Made by a program: the position numbers and the translations under genes
Notes under the pieces: model-generated
The model's database searches: none
What the model was told of the DNA's origin: nothing
Seen by the model: the letters and a program-made list of their open reading frames with translations, nothing else
Source: DASPRG01 sp963796125
Lineage (GTDB): Bacteria; Nitrospirota; Thermodesulfovibrionia; Thermodesulfovibrionales; SM23-35
Length of the DNA: 64,000 nucleotides
Reading direction: 5' to 3'
NCBI GenBank assembly: GCA_963796125.1
Contig: CAWCKM010000042.1
Span: forward strand, 1-64,000
In this document: one piece after another, positions 45,503 through 54,391 of the stretch
How positions within the stretch are numbered: the stretch's first letter is position 1
How the letters are laid out: every line of letters starts with the position of its first letter

Positions 45503-45938
45503 TTATTCCCAACTACCAATGTCTTTATTTTCGTCTTCTCCACCTGCCGATCCATCAGCACCGTAGGTGAAAAGGTCGTAGTCTCCATGGCTTCCTGGAG
45601 CTTCATAGTGATATGGTCTGCCCCATGGGTCGTTGGGTACGGCCTTTTTTAAATAGGACCCATCCCAGTTAGGTATCCCCGGGTTGACTATGAGGGCATT
45701 CAGCCCCTCTGATGTAGTAGGGTATTTTCCTGTATCAAGCCTCATCTGGTCCAGGGCCTGACCAAGGAGTTCTATCTGGGCCTTTGCAGCAGATTGTTTT
45801 CCCTTGCCTACTTTAGGAATTAATCTTCGGGAAAACAAGAGCTGCCAACATTCCTATAATTACCATGACAATGAGGAGCTCTACGAGTGTAAACCCTCTC
45901 CGGTTTCTATGATCTTTATCTCCTAATTGTATTCTCAT
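45503..45938 (-). CDS. gspG: Type II secretion major pseudopilin GspG (one frameshift)
   Basis: ATG at 45936-45938 after TGGAGGAAAG. The signal NRRGFTLVELLIVMVIIG leads, after an extra base in the TTTTCCC run near 45835, into RLIPKVGKGKQSAAKAQIEL, then LDTGKYPTTSEGLNAL, DPWGRPYHYEAPG and the Ca2+-site end YGADGSAGGEDENKDIGSW. About 145 residues, a typical GspG. No other gsp gene is present in the window. Confidence 0.88.
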
Positions 45939-46123
45939 CTTTCCTCCATTCTTTGACTATTCACCAATTCCTCCTAATATCAATAAATAATTCAACAAGC
46001 TACTATATATGATGAATTCTTGCTTAGTTATTAAAACCTTATATATTTTAGCTTAGGGCAAAAACAGCGTCAATGAATACCTTTACCAGTGATTGCTTAA
46101 GATGCTAAAATCTCTCCATTCTT

Positions 46124-46817
46124 ATGGGGCACATAAGCATTAAAAACTGGCCTGAAGGGGAAAGACCTCGAGAAAGGCTCTTGAAAGACGGGGCCCACAA
46201 TCTATCAGAGGCCCAACTTCTCGCAATAATACTAAGGACAGGAGGAGGAGGGAAAAGCGCTCTTGACCTTGCAATAGAGATCCTCAATACTCTTTGAGGA
46301 ACTTAAGGAAAATTGAAAGTGCATCTCTTACAGAATTTACGACCATTAAAGGCATGGGGAAAGCAAAGGTCGCTCAGCTTAAAGGCAGCCTTTGAGCTTG
46401 GAAGGAGGTTAGCAGAGGAACCTTTTATAAGAGGATCTGCTTTTTCTTCAGGTCATGACGTTTATTCTTATTATCATGGCCGCCTTAAGAATCTGAAAAA
46501 AGAGGTCTTCTATTGCTGTGATGCTTGATGCAAAAAACAGGATATTGAAAGATTACAGGATCTCTGAAGGTACACTGACGAATTCATTGATACACCCTCG
46601 CGAAGCCTTTAAAGACGCAATAAAGGAATCAGCTGCATCTGTTATATTTGTCCATAATCATCCAAGTGGCGATCCGGAGCCAAGCCGTGAAGACATTTTG
46701 ATAACAGAACGCCTTGTGAATGTGGGTGATTTGATCGGAATAAGGGTTCTCGATCATATAATAGTGGGAGATGGGAAATATATGAGTATGAGAGAAAAAG
46801 GATATATAAAAAAGTAA
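46124..46817 (+). CDS. radC: RadC/JAB-domain DNA repair-type protein (two frameshifts)
   Basis: ATG 46124: NWPEGERPRERLLKDGAHNL, then LAIILRTGGGGKSALDLA, then a frame change near 46298 to TTIKGMGKAKVAQLKAAFEL and another near 46508 to MLDAKNRILKDYRISEGTL, VFVHNHPSGDPEPSREDI and LDHIIVGDGKYMSMRE. The JAB metalloprotease motif HNHPSGDPEPS is intact. The role of RadC is uncertain. Divergent from gspG. Confidence 0.88.
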
Positions 46818-46828
46818 AGGGGGTTGGA

Positions 46829-47467
46829 ATGTCTGTAATAAAAAAGGCACTGATAAGTGTTTCAAACAAGAAAGACGTTGTGGAATTTGCAAAGGCCCTA
46901 TCACTAATGAATGTTGAGATACTCTCAACAGGGGGGACAGCGAAGACTTTAAGGGATGCAGATATTTCTGTCAAAGAAGTTTCAGAATATACTGGCTTTC
47001 CTGAGATGCTTGATGGGAGAGTGAAGACCCTTCACCCGAAGATTCATGGTGGACTCCTCTGTAGGAGGGATAACCCAAAAGATATGGAAGAAATAAAGAA
47101 GTACGGAATTGATACCATTGATATGGTAGTCGTAAATCTCTATCCTTTTGAAGAAACTATCGCTAAATTAGGGGTTACATTTGCTGAGGCTATTGAGAAC
47201 ATTGACATAGGAGGTCCAACAATGCTTCGTTCAGCATCGAAAAACTTTCGGGATGTGGCTGTCATAGTAGATCCCTCAGACTATAAAAAGATTATCAGAG
47301 AGATGAAAAAACAGAAAGGTACCCTCAGTTACAATACAAGATTAGGACTTGCAAAAAAAGTATTCAAGCGTACATCTCAATATGATAAGGCAATAGCTGC
47401 TTACCTTGCCAAAGCAGCGAAAGATGGTAGTTATTATACCTCTGAGCGGGGGGTATCTTCAGAATGA
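46829..47467 (+). CDS. purH: IMP cyclohydrolase domain of PurH only
   Basis: 212 residues covering the whole MGS-like cyclohydrolase domain (ALISVSNKKDVVEFAKAL, STGGTAKTL, YTGFPEMLDGRVKTLHPK, NIDIGGPTMLRSASKN, and the end YDKAIAAYLA). Standard PurH continues with a transformylase half of about 310 residues; here the stop at 47467 overlaps the purD-like start by 4 bases, so the transformylase is not merely frameshifted but absent. It would catalyse only the last step (FAICAR to IMP), with a separate transformylase needed elsewhere. Confidence 0.85.
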   Translation: MSVIKKALISVSNKKDVVEFAKALSLMNVEILSTGGTAKTLRDADISVKEVSEYTGFPEMLDGRVKTLHPKIHGGLLCRRDNPKDMEEIKKYGIDTIDMVVVNLYPFEETIAKLGVTFAEAIENIDIGGPTMLRSASKNFRDVAVIVDPSDYKKIIREMKKQKGTLSYNTRLGLAKKVFKRTSQYDKAIAAYLAKAAKDGSYYTSERGVSSE

Positions 47468-48735
47468 AAGTACTCGTTCTTGGCGGAGGCGGCAGGGAAC
47501 ACGTAATTGTCTGGAAGCTCTCTCAGAGCCGACATGTTGATAAGATTTATTGTTGTCCTGGAAATGCAGGCATAGCCGGGATTGCTGAATGCATAGATGT
47601 AAGTCCCAATGATCTTGATGCACTTATTGATTTTGTGAAATATGAGTGGATAGACCTTACAATTGCCAGTGCTGAAGAGCCACTCCTTAAAGGTGTTGTT
47701 AATTTATTTGAGAAGGGAGGCTGTAGGATATGGGGGCCAAACAAAGCTGCTGCACAAATGAGAACAAGCAGGGTTTTTGCAAAAGACTTGATGAGACTCT
47801 ATGGGATCCCTTCTGCTGGATATAAAGTTTTTACCTCTTACCTTCACGCAGAAGATTATGTCAGGTTAAGAGGTGCTCCTGTAATCATAAAAGCAGATAG
47901 ACCTTCAGAGGGAAAAGATACATTTATTGTCTCTACTGTTGAGGAAGCAATAGACACATTACGATTGATTATGAATGATAGAGCTCTTGGTGAAACTGGC
48001 AGACAGGTGACCATTGAAGAAGCTCTTGGAGGCAATGAAATATCTTTCATGATGCTTACTGATGGTAATACTGCTGTCCCCCTTGCAGTTTCCAGAAATT
48101 ACAAACAGATATTTGAAGGCGATAAGGGGCCAATCACAGAAGGTATGGGTGCCTATAGCCCTGTGCCCATGATTACTAAGGAGTTAGAGGCTGTTATTAT
48201 GGAGAAGATAATGCGCCCCGTTCTCAAGGCACTAAATTCAGAGGGCATACAATATAGGGGTGTCCTCTCTGCAGACATTGTAATAGACAAAGGTATCCCT
48301 TATGCTGTTGAACTTGATTGCACGTTTGGAGACCCGGAAATTCAGGTAGTTCTCCCCAGACTGAGCGCAGATTTCATGGAGATTGCATTGGCTATTACAG
48401 ATGAAAAACTATCCGATGTGCGGGATGTAATAGAATGGAAACAGGAAACATCTCTCTGCATAGTTATCTCTTCTAAGGGATATCCTGGTACATATCAGAA
48501 AGGCGTTCCGATATCGGGACTTGACAAGGCAAATAAGATGAAGGATGTCATGGTATTCCATGCAGGGACTACGTATGACGATAGTAATATTACTGTCTCA
48601 AAGGGAAAAGTTGTCAGTGTATTGGCAACAGGTGTTGACATACAAGATGCAAGAACTAAGGCATATCGTTGCGCAGAAGGAATAAATTTTGAAGGGATGT
48701 ATTATAGAAAAGATATCGGGAAGGAGGTTTCATGA
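47464..48735 (+). CDS. purD: Divergent PurD-like ATP-grasp protein
   Basis: A 423-residue protein of normal PurD length, collinear with phosphoribosylamine-glycine ligase: VLGGGGREHVIVWKL, GPNKAAAQM, GAYSPVPMI, FGDPEIQVVLPRL, GYPGTYQKG, VFHAGT and FYRKDIG-like end. Key segments differ: GPEAPL is SAEEPL, the ATP loop KADGLAAGKGV is KADRPSEGKDT, GPNTGGMGAYSP is GPITEGMGAYSP, and the metal site FNCRFGDPE is LDCTFGDPE. The frame is intact, so these are real substitutions. It may be a low-activity or repurposed paralogue. Confidence 0.8.
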   Translation: MKVLVLGGGGREHVIVWKLSQSRHVDKIYCCPGNAGIAGIAECIDVSPNDLDALIDFVKYEWIDLTIASAEEPLLKGVVNLFEKGGCRIWGPNKAAAQMRTSRVFAKDLMRLYGIPSAGYKVFTSYLHAEDYVRLRGAPVIIKADRPSEGKDTFIVSTVEEAIDTLRLIMNDRALGETGRQVTIEEALGGNEISFMMLTDGNTAVPLAVSRNYKQIFEGDKGPITEGMGAYSPVPMITKELEAVIMEKIMRPVLKALNSEGIQYRGVLSADIVIDKGIPYAVELDCTFGDPEIQVVLPRLSADFMEIALAITDEKLSDVRDVIEWKQETSLCIVISSKGYPGTYQKGVPISGLDKANKMKDVMVFHAGTTYDDSNITVSKGKVVSVLATGVDIQDARTKAYRCAEGINFEGMYYRKDIGKEVS

Positions 48736-49235
48736 AACCTAAGGTTTTAATAGTAATGGGAAGTGATTCAGACTTCCCTGTCATGGAAGAGGCAGGCAAA
48801 GTTCTTGAAGGATTCGGAATCCCATATACATTGACTGTTGCTTCAGCACATAGAAGTCCAGAACGTACAAGACAGCTTGCTACAGAAGCAGAAGATAAGG
48901 GCATTGAAGTGATAATTGCAGGTGCTGGAATGTCTGCGCACTTAGCAGGTGTGCTTGCTTCTCATACGATCCTGCCTGTAATCGGTGTACCAATAGACTC
49001 GTCATGCCTTCACGGACTTGACTCCCTCCTTTCCACTGTCCAGATGCCGCCCGGTGTGCCGGTGGCAACTATGGCAATAGGTAGAGCAGGTGCAAAAAAT
49101 GCTGCAATTCTATCAGCACAGATTATCAGTAAAAAAGATTCCCGAGTTGCTCAGAGACTGAAGGAATATAAGAAGAAAATGTCTGAAGAGGTTGAGGTGA
49201 AAGCAAAAGCCCTCAAAAAGACATTGCCAAGATGA
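48732..49235 (+). CDS. purE: N5-carboxyaminoimidazole ribonucleotide mutase
   Basis: A 167-residue class I PurE: MGSDSDFPVMEEA, SAHRSPERT, AGAGMSAHLAGVLAS and LDSLLSTVQMPPGVPVATMA. Converts N5-CAIR to CAIR in purine synthesis. It overlaps the purD-like stop and the DUF89 start by 4 bases each, so the purH-purD-purE-DUF89 set is one tight operon. Confidence 0.93.
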   Translation: MKPKVLIVMGSDSDFPVMEEAGKVLEGFGIPYTLTVASAHRSPERTRQLATEAEDKGIEVIIAGAGMSAHLAGVLASHTILPVIGVPIDSSCLHGLDSLLSTVQMPPGVPVATMAIGRAGAKNAAILSAQIISKKDSRVAQRLKEYKKKMSEEVEVKAKALKKTLPR

Positions 49236-50077
49236 GAGTGCATCTCGATTGCTTTCCCTGTTTCCTCAGACAGACCATAATTGCTCTTAGGCTGGGAACA
49301 AAAGACGAATTATTGCAGGAGAGGGTTTTAAAAAGCATATTGCCAGAAATTCAGATTACTGATACCTCCATGCCACCTGCCTATACAACTACATTTATCC
49401 ATAGAAAGATACGGCAGTTGCTCGGCAAAGATCCATTTAGGGAATTAAAGCATGAATATAATAAAATAGCACTGGGGTTATATCCTTCATTAAAAACTAT
49501 GGTCAGAGAAAGTCAGGACCCCTTATGGATAGCTACAAGGCTTGCTATTGCAGGCAATGTAATTGATTTCGGAATATTTACTTCTGTGGATATAGAAGGA
49601 ACAATTCGTAAGGCCATTAACAATCCCTTAGCGGTTGATGAATTCGACATCTTCAAAAAGGCCATATCTGATACGGATACCATACTTTACCTGGCAGACA
49701 ACGCAGGGGAAATTGTATTTGACAGGATTTTAATAGAGACACTGATCTCTGCAGGCAAAAAAGTAACAGTAGTCGTCAAGGGATCACCGGTAATCAATGA
49801 CGCCACTCTCGATGATGCCCTGGAATCTGGCCTTACAGGAATATGTGAAGTAGTCGACAATGGTTCTGATGCTGTAGGCACTATCCTTCCCTGGACATCA
49901 TCTGCCTTCCAAAAACTATTCAGAAACGCCGAGCTTATTGTAAGCAAAGGACAGGGGAATTTCGAAACCCTTACCGGAATTCAAAAAAACATCTTCTTCC
50001 TCTTCCAATCAAAATGTGATGTGGTTTCTAAAGAACTTGGCCTTTCTAACGGCTCGATGCTTCTCAAGAAATCCTGA
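49232..50077 (+). CDS. DUF89/ARMT1-family metal-dependent phosphatase
   Basis: A 281-residue protein with N-terminal CFPCFLRQ and the DUF89 active-site segments YLADNAGEIVFDRI (metal Asp/Asn), VKGSPVINDATLDDA and VSKGQGNFETL. DUF89 proteins are damage-control phosphatases acting on sugar phosphates and related metabolites; coupling to purine genes could mean clearance of a damaged ribose phosphate, which is inference. Confidence 0.85.
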   Translation: MRVHLDCFPCFLRQTIIALRLGTKDELLQERVLKSILPEIQITDTSMPPAYTTTFIHRKIRQLLGKDPFRELKHEYNKIALGLYPSLKTMVRESQDPLWIATRLAIAGNVIDFGIFTSVDIEGTIRKAINNPLAVDEFDIFKKAISDTDTILYLADNAGEIVFDRILIETLISAGKKVTVVVKGSPVINDATLDDALESGLTGICEVVDNGSDAVGTILPWTSSAFQKLFRNAELIVSKGQGNFETLTGIQKNIFFLFQSKCDVVSKELGLSNGSMLLKKS

Positions 50078-50109
50078 TCTGACTGGCTGGCTAAATTAAA
50101 AAGGTAAGC

Positions 50110-50445
50110 CTATTTTCTTCTCCCGCCTCTGCCGCCGCCGCCAAAACCACCGCCGCCAAAACCGCCTCTCTCTCTTTGCGGGCCTCGCTCGCGCCTTTCC
50201 TGTGGTTTTGCTTCGTTAACAACAATATTTCTGTCCATGAAAGCTTTACCGTTCAGCATGGAGATTGCCTTTTGGGCATCTTCATCTGAAGCCATTTCCA
50301 CAAATCCGAATCCCCTTAGCCTTCCGGTAGCAGCATCCTTAATCAGCTTGACAGAAACAACTTCACCTGCTTGAGAAAACAATTCCTTTAGGTCATCCTC
50401 TGATCCCTTGAAGGAAATGTTTCCCACATAAAGCCTTGTACTCAT
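50110..50445 (-). CDS. Glycine-rich RNA-binding (RRM) protein
   Basis: A 111-residue protein: one RRM with RNP2 LYVGNI and RNP1 GRLRGFGFVEM, and a basic Gly/Arg tail. Bacterial RRM proteins of this type are often cold- or stress-induced RNA chaperones. It has AGGAGGAAGG before the ATG and a leader toward 50540. Confidence 0.93.
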   Translation of the reverse strand: MSTRLYVGNISFKGSEDDLKELFSQAGEVVSVKLIKDAATGRLRGFGFVEMASDEDAQKAISMLNGKAFMDRNIVVNEAKPQERRERGPQRERGGFGGGGFGGGGRGGRRK

Positions 50446-50599
50446 CCTTCCTCCTTTAATCTTTTGTTACTCCTTAGGATCTTCAAAAGAGAAGAGCCTT
50501 TACAAGGATGTCTAATAACTCTGCATGATGGAAGGACAATTTGTCAAGTAATAAAATGCAGATTTCTAAGATAACCGGGCTTATGTTAGTATTTTGAGT

Positions 50600-51295
50600 A
50601 TGCTTCGGATATTCATTTCAAAGATAAATCGTGAACATGTTTTGGAACAAACGGTTGAGGCACTCAAAAAGGGTAGTATTGTCGCATATCCGACAGAAAC
50701 TTTTTATGGCCTCGGAGTAAAATTTGATAGAGAAGATTCATTGAAGAAACTCTATGGTATTAAAAAAAGAGCAGGAGACAAGGCAATGCCTCTAATTTTT
50801 GGCGATAGAAAATTACTTCCTTATGCTACAAAATCCCCGAATCAGAAAGCTCTATTACTCATGGAGGAGTTCTGGCCGGGCCCTCTGACCTTAATCCTTC
50901 ACGCAAAAAAAAGTATATCGAGGTATATCACTGCGGGTACCGGAAGGGTTGCTGTTAGAATACCGGGAACATCTTTTGCCCTCTCACTCGCACAAAAGGC
51001 CAATTTTTTTATTACAGCGACAAGTGCCAACCTATCAGGGATGATACCTGCCCAAGATGCGGATGCTGTTGCAAGGTATTTTGGAGACAGGATAGATATC
51101 GTGATTGATGGTGGTCCAACCCCAGGCGGTCTTCCCTCAACCATTGTGGATGTTACAGGGGGGGGAATAAGAATCCTGAGAGAGGGGGCAATAAGCAAGG
51201 AATTGCTGAGAGAATTTTCCCAGAAGCACTCCTTGACTTTCAATTTCGGGGAGGTTGATTATTCAAAAATGCATGGAGAAACAGGCAGGATTTAA
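50600..51295 (+). CDS. tsaC: L-threonylcarbamoyladenylate synthase (Sua5/YrdC)
   Basis: A YrdC-fold enzyme of about 231 residues, with AYPTETFYGLG, KKRAGDKAMPLIF, WPGPLTLIL, VAVRIPG and ATSANLSG. It makes threonylcarbamoyl-AMP for the t6A tRNA modification. ATG 50600 is preferred over TTG 50594. It precedes the cobalamin-uptake genes. Confidence 0.92.
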   Translation: MLRIFISKINREHVLEQTVEALKKGSIVAYPTETFYGLGVKFDREDSLKKLYGIKKRAGDKAMPLIFGDRKLLPYATKSPNQKALLLMEEFWPGPLTLILHAKKSISRYITAGTGRVAVRIPGTSFALSLAQKANFFITATSANLSGMIPAQDADAVARYFGDRIDIVIDGGPTPGGLPSTIVDVTGGGIRILREGAISKELLREFSQKHSLTFNFGEVDYSKMHGETGRI

Positions 51296-51342
51296 TATTT
51301 TTTCTTTCCCTCTGAAGTGGACTCAGCCGCATCGGCCTCTCT

Positions 51343-52335
51343 ATGAGTCGTAGACCGATGCTGTTGCCTCTTTATAAAATATTCTATTTGGTCCTGAATC
51401 AAGTTCAGGTTCGGCAAACGAAAACGCTTAAATACGATTTCCTATCTCTTATTCTTGTGCTTGTTACTTGTCACTTGTCACTTGTGGCAGCCGTCCATGC
51501 TGAACCACCCGGTCGCATTATTTCCCTTGCCCCTAATCTGACAGAGATCCTTTTTGCGATTGGGCTTGGTGACAAAATCGTGGGAGTCACAAACTTCTGT
51601 GACTATCCCGAGGATTCAAAGAAAAAGCCAAAGGTTGGAGGGATGTACAATCCTTCTTTAGAAGCAGTTATTTCATTACGACCGGATATGGTTGTCATGA
51701 CTACCGATGGTAACCTCAAGGAGTTTGAAGAAAGAGTGCGTTCATTGAGTATAAAAACATATGTATTTAAAGCAAGACGACTTTCAGAGTTGCCACAAGG
51801 CATCAGAGATATGGGTTCAGCACTAGGTATGAAAGATAAAGCAGAGGCACTTGCGAAAGAGATAGATACAGCCTTCAATAGATTTAAAGGCAAAAATCAG
51901 AAGTCAAATTCCCCCTCACCCCCCTTCAATTCCACCCTTACCAAGAGGGGGTATAGAGGCGTAAAAGGGGGACATGGAGAGATTAATAAAAAGAAAGTTC
52001 TTTTCATTATCTGGCCTGAACCATTGATAGTTGCTGGTTCAGGGACTGCTATTGATGATGCAATCAGTCTCCTCGGCTGTGAAAATATAGCATCAAAGGC
52101 GAATATTTCCTATCCAAAATATTCTATAGAAGAAATCGTATCCCAGGCTCCTGATGTAATCTTTATTGGTAAAGGGCATGCCGATGTAAAAGCTGCCTCA
52201 AGTAACATCATCAGAAAACTCTCGGAAGTCCCGGCAGTAAAACATGGTGAAGTTTTTTATATAGGTGATAGCATGTACAGACTTAGTCCGGGGATAATTC
52301 AAGGCATTGGTGAGATGGCACGATGCCTAAAATAA
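51343..52335 (+). CDS. btuF: Cobalamin-binding periplasmic protein
   Basis: A class III substrate-binding protein: signal-like helix near residues 33-50 ending AAVHA, then RIISLAPNLTEILFAIG, KVGGMYNPSLEAVISLRPD and IFIGKGHADV. The middle helix linker contains about 28 extra residues (SPSPPFNSTLTKRGYRG and following) from an in-frame palindrome. Overlaps btuC by 13 bases. The N-terminus before the signal helix is unusually long and covers a CCTGAA/TTCAGG hairpin, so the real start may be later. Confidence 0.85.
   Translation: MSRRPMLLPLYKIFYLVLNQVQVRQTKTLKYDFLSLILVLVTCHLSLVAAVHAEPPGRIISLAPNLTEILFAIGLGDKIVGVTNFCDYPEDSKKKPKVGGMYNPSLEAVISLRPDMVVMTTDGNLKEFEERVRSLSIKTYVFKARRLSELPQGIRDMGSALGMKDKAEALAKEIDTAFNRFKGKNQKSNSPSPPFNSTLTKRGYRGVKGGHGEINKKKVLFIIWPEPLIVAGSGTAIDDAISLLGCENIASKANISYPKYSIEEIVSQAPDVIFIGKGHADVKAASSNIIRKLSEVPAVKHGEVFYIGDSMYRLSPGIIQGIGEMARCLK
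51454..51487. repeat. Tandem-word repeat in the btuF signal region
   Basis: CTTGTGCTTGTTACTTGTCACTTGTCACTTGT repeats a 7-base word (CTTGT(C/T)A). It encodes the hydrophobic signal core LVLVTCHLSLV, so a repeat appears to have been co-opted as signal sequence. Confidence 0.45.
51902..51984. repeat. In-frame G/C-tract palindrome in btuF
   Basis: TCAAATTCCCCCTCACCCCCCTTC, then CTTACCAAGAGGGGGTATAG and AAAAGGGGGACATGG. Inverted C/G tracts in the same arrangement as in uvrA and dapF; encodes an insertion in the linker between the two BtuF lobes. Confidence 0.65.
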
Positions 52336-53288
52336 GAATTTCGATCTTGATCTTGCTATCGACAATCATACTCTGCACTTCCGTCTTTCTTGCGCCGAAG
52401 ATCATAAATCCTTTCCATTTAGATGATACGACAAGAAATATATTATTATTCATACGATTGCCGAGGGTAACGGTTGCATTTCTCATGGGAATGGCCCTCG
52501 GAGCTTCAGGAGCTGTACTACAAGGCATATTGAGAAATCCCCTTGCTGATCCATATATTCTTGGAATTTCAAGTGGTGCATCACTGTCGGCAGCAGTAGT
52601 GCTCTTATCGGGTTCTTACTTGTTTGGGAAATTTACCATACCGTTAGCAGCCTTTTTTGGGGCATCACTTGTCAGCATACTCGTTGGTTTTTTCGGGTGG
52701 AAACGCGGAGGACTTTGGCCTGAGAGACTTCTTCTTGCTGGTATTGGCCTGAGTTTTCTCTTCCATGCTGTTCTCATGCTCCTCATGAGCATTTCTCCTG
52801 GTGAACGTATGGGCAGGACCATGTTCTGGATATTCGGTGACCTCTCTGTGACAGACTGGTCATTGATTCCGTATGGCTCTCTCTTTATTCTGTCGGGATT
52901 TGTTATCTCTCTCTCGAGGGCAAAGGCACTGAATGCATTGATGTTAGGTGATGAGCTTGCACACAGCCTCGGGTTTTCCGTCCATAAGGAGAGGCTTCTC
53001 GTATTCATATCCATCTCTCTCATGACTGCTGCATCAGTATCACTGGGAGGCATTATCGGTTTCATTGGTCTTCTCGTTCCCCATATCATGAGATTTTTTA
53101 TAGGCGCTGACAGCAGGGTGTTAGTCCCTGCGTCAGGCATCGGTGGTGGGATACTCCTATGTTTGGCTGATACGATTGGAAGATCAATCATACAACCTGT
53201 GGAGATTCCGGCAGGGATTATAACAGCTATCATCGGGTCACCTTATTTCCTTTATCTGCTGAGGAGGAGAGATGTCCTTAGCGCCTGA
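52323..53288 (+). CDS. btuC: Cobalamin ABC transporter permease (FecCD family)
   Basis: A 321-residue permease with about ten helices; family landmarks LFIRLPRVTVAFLMGMALG, GILRNPLADPYILGISSGA, WIFGDLS and SLGGIIGFIGLLVPHIMRF. Overlaps btuF and btuD. Imports cobalamin from the periplasm with BtuF and BtuD. Confidence 0.93.
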   Translation: MPKIRISILILLSTIILCTSVFLAPKIINPFHLDDTTRNILLFIRLPRVTVAFLMGMALGASGAVLQGILRNPLADPYILGISSGASLSAAVVLLSGSYLFGKFTIPLAAFFGASLVSILVGFFGWKRGGLWPERLLLAGIGLSFLFHAVLMLLMSISPGERMGRTMFWIFGDLSVTDWSLIPYGSLFILSGFVISLSRAKALNALMLGDELAHSLGFSVHKERLLVFISISLMTAASVSLGGIIGFIGLLVPHIMRFFIGADSRVLVPASGIGGGILLCLADTIGRSIIQPVEIPAGIITAIIGSPYFLYLLRRRDVLSA

Positions 53289-54027
53289 ACAGGTTATTCT
53301 TGAATTTGAAAGGGTAGCGTTTACGTACCAGAGGGATCATGACTTTATCAAGGATCTTACTTTCTCGATTACCAATGGAGAATTCATAGGCCTTTTAGGC
53401 GCAAATGGATCCGGAAAATCTACTATCCTCAAGCTCGCAAGCGGGATTTTGGCGCCCTCTCATGGTTCTATAAAGCTTTGGGGAAGGCCCCTGCAATCAT
53501 ACAAAAATAAGGATAAGGCAAAACTCCTGTGTTATCTTCCGCAGCTTCTTGATATTAATATACCATTCAAGGTATGTGAACTGGTGGGCATGGGCCTTTA
53601 TCCTTACGACATACTCCCTGAGATGACAGTAACCGAATCATTAGAGATGGTTGGGCTTGTTGAAAAATCGGAATCATACATAAAAGACCTTAGTGGTGGC
53701 GAAAAGAGAAGGGCTTTTCTCGCGATGACCCTTCTTCAAGGTGCAGGCCTTGTACTTTTAGACGAACCTCTTGCAAACCTGGACATAAAGTATCAGATAG
53801 AAATCATGCGACTGCTGAGAGAATTGCAGGACAGGAAACACATTTCGGTCATCATGGCTCTCCATGACATCAATATGGCATTCCAGTTTGAAAGGGTAAT
53901 GGTGATAAAGGATGGTAGGATAGCGGGGATGGGAAATCCTGAAATAGTACTGTCAGAAGATTTGATTAAAGAGGCTTTTGACGTGAGTGTCGATATGAAA
54001 AGACATGGCTCCGTATTTATGAAATAA
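53272..54027 (+). CDS. btuD: Cobalamin ABC transporter ATPase
   Basis: A 251-residue ATPase: Walker A GANGSGKSTILKLASG, Q-loop YLPQLLDI, signature LSGGEKRRAFLAM, Walker B LVLLDEPLANLD and HDINMAF. FepC/BtuD type. It overlaps btuC by 17 bases; the riboswitch begins about 100 bases downstream. Confidence 0.93.
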   Translation: MSLAPEQVILEFERVAFTYQRDHDFIKDLTFSITNGEFIGLLGANGSGKSTILKLASGILAPSHGSIKLWGRPLQSYKNKDKAKLLCYLPQLLDINIPFKVCELVGMGLYPYDILPEMTVTESLEMVGLVEKSESYIKDLSGGEKRRAFLAMTLLQGAGLVLLDEPLANLDIKYQIEIMRLLRELQDRKHISVIMALHDINMAFQFERVMVIKDGRIAGMGNPEIVLSEDLIKEAFDVSVDMKRHGSVFMK

Positions 54028-54127
54028 AAGGATTGAAAAATTTGGACTGCTGTGATAAAAAATGAACTTAAAAATACAAAGCTGATTGTGTCTGTCACTT
54101 TTTGAAAGGAGGTGAAGGAAGGAGCCT

Positions 54128-54353
54128 TAACTAATGATACCTATGGCTGGATGTCAGGGAAGAGAGGTGAAAATCCTCCGCTGCCCCGCAGCCGTGAAGG
54201 GAACGAAAACCCATAAAAACAGTGCTTAGTAAATAGTGATCAGCGAAAACTGATACTTTTACACACTGACACCGATACCACTGTTATGGGTAATACCATA
54301 ATGGGAAGGTGGGTAAGTAGGCAGCCCTAAGCCGGAAGACCTATCCAAGCCGG
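54128..54353 (+). ncRNA. Cobalamin riboswitch upstream of btuB
   Basis: The conserved core AGGGAAGAGAGGTGAAAATC, then CTGCCCCGCAGCCGTGAA, and the B12-box-like end AAGCCGGAAGACCTATCC, with a long variable arm in between including the short hairpin TCAG-CGAAAA-CTGA (54239-54252). The aptamer ends about 40 bases before the btuB ATG, with GGGAGGAAAAA as ribosome binding site. Cobalamin binding should reduce receptor expression. btuFCD lie upstream, outside its control. Confidence 0.9.
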
Positions 54354-54391
54354 AAATTTCACAAATCAAAAATATCCCGAGGGAGGAAAAA

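Noticed and set aside
50446..50599. Cold-shock leader or riboswitch upstream of the RRM gene
   Set aside because: Only a short AT-rich leader; no recognisable conserved element.
52616..53233. 205-codon minus-strand ORF opposite btuC
   Set aside because: Long only because it lies opposite a hydrophobic FecCD permease with biased codons; no motif, no start context.
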